A DNA stretch of 64,000 bases, from assembly GCA_051294375.1 (NCBI GenBank), contig JBJCIZ010000239.1, forward strand, positions 3,948,402 to 4,012,401, read 5' to 3'. The notes under the pieces were generated by a model that was given only the letters and a program-made list of their open reading frames with translations, had not been told where the DNA came from and ran no database searches. Source of the DNA: Paraspadella gotoi. Lineage: Eukaryota > Chaetognatha. Below, piece by piece: positions 63,454 through 64,000 of the stretch; position 1 is the stretch's first letter; each line of letters begins with the position of its first letter. A program made the translations under genes and the position numbers.

Positions 63454-63469
63454 CTGTGGATGGGAGCGG

Positions 63470-63499
63470 AGAGAGAGAGAGAAGAGAGAGAGAGAGAGG

Positions 63500-63568
<69 letters not shown>

Positions 63569-63677
63569 CAGAGAGAGAGAGAGAGAGGGGAGGAGAAGGG
63601 GCGGAGGAAACAGAAAGAATGTATAGGGTCATTGCCGTAGAGGACAACGACGCTGCGGACGACGACGACGACAATAT

Positions 63678-63713
<36 letters not shown>

Positions 63714-63775
63714 GTCTCCTCTCTCTCTCTCGTCTCATCTCCCTCTCTCTCTCTCTCTCTCTCTCCGTCTTCTAT
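63470..63775. repeat. (GA)n array, then (GAC)n, then (CT)n array
   Basis: GA at 63472-63590, a short (GAC)n near 63655-63675, CT at 63680-63770. On the transcript strand the first block is the CT-rich lead-in to the LRR exon acceptor. Confidence 0.85.
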
Positions 63776-64000
63776 CTTTCTCTTTCCTCCTCTTTTCCTC
63801 GATCCCCAGCAGATCTTGGCGGGGATGACTCCAGAGCCGACAAGTCTCTGAGGCTCGAAGTCTCTCTGGGCCGACGTCCGGGGTTTTGATCGTCTCTTTT
63901 CCGTCCTGGGGCCGAAACAGCTCGGGGTTTTGATACGGTCTCTTTTCCGCAGCGGACTTTGTCCTTTCGAAATTAGCTTATGGATTTCGAGGCAAATAGT
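63776..64000. other. right-edge sequence, no exon identified
   Basis: Balanced composition with two direct copies of GGGGTTTTGAT followed by GTCTCTTTTCCG (63881-63903, 63932-63954). The minus-strand frames do not read as an LRR or N-terminal cap. Confidence 0.45.

Noticed and set aside
63776-64000. Candidate upstream exon of the kekkon-like gene
   Set aside because: No minus-strand frame reads as an LRR or cysteine cap, and no splice pair leaves the two-base phase that exon 63381-63453 needs.

Overview
The window is AT-rich, gap-riddled eukaryotic DNA from an invertebrate animal, most likely an arthropod. That assignment is inferred from a kekkon-type gene, very long introns, extreme microsatellite density (GA/CT, GAAA, GAC/GAT, TTAG) and short MITE- and SINE-like repeats. 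There are no prokaryotic features. The 21 runs of N and several noisy duplications show a draft assembly with unpolished patches.

One gene can be reconstructed. It lies on the minus strand and enters from beyond the right edge. It encodes a leucine-rich-repeat, single-immunoglobulin, single-pass membrane protein of the kekkon type. Eight exons are visible, in transcript order: two LRR exons at 63381-63453 and 62873-62962, then an intron of about 42 kb, then exons at 20754-20888 (LRR), 18528-18689 (LRR plus first half of the LRR C-terminal cap), 15546-15747 (second half of the cap plus start of the Ig domain), 11948-12191 (rest of the Ig domain), 10957-11163 (Ser-rich stalk plus membrane helix) and 10206-10400 (acidic cytoplasmic tail, running into a gap). 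Splice phases agree at every junction that can be checked. The amino-terminal signal peptide and first LRRs are off the right edge. The end of the tail is lost in or after the gap at 10181-10205.

Everything else is intronic or flanking. 1-9.7 kb: two GC-rich islands (1-1660, 2750-4640) with open frames but no recognisable protein, AT-rich DNA, a tRNA-like SINE (6.14-6.33 kb) and a 2-kb polypurine tract (7.54-9.51 kb). 10.4-20 kb: short introns with a SINE, microsatellites and MITEs. 20.9-62.9 kb: the giant intron. It holds trinucleotide arrays (24.9-26.0, 43.4-44.05 kb), SINEs, a GC-rich degraded DIRS-like retroelement on the minus strand (31.6-35.06 kb), a TA-flanked MITE (39275-39827), a foldback MITE with a perfect 5-bp target duplication (40209-40704), and several families of dispersed repeats.

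Several large duplications look like assembly artefacts made from uncorrected long reads: 42.15-48.2 versus 49.04-54.2 kb (direct), 36.06-36.81 versus 37.13-38.2 kb (direct), 26.40-27.42 versus 30.48-31.61 kb (inverted), and 19.48-19.59 versus 20.69-20.82 kb, which duplicates part of an LRR exon. The less usual signals are a TIR family whose interior is a degenerate telomere-like (CCCTAA) tract, a recurring octamer-plus-(CT)n module, and a MITE family carrying a microsatellite in its terminal repeats.
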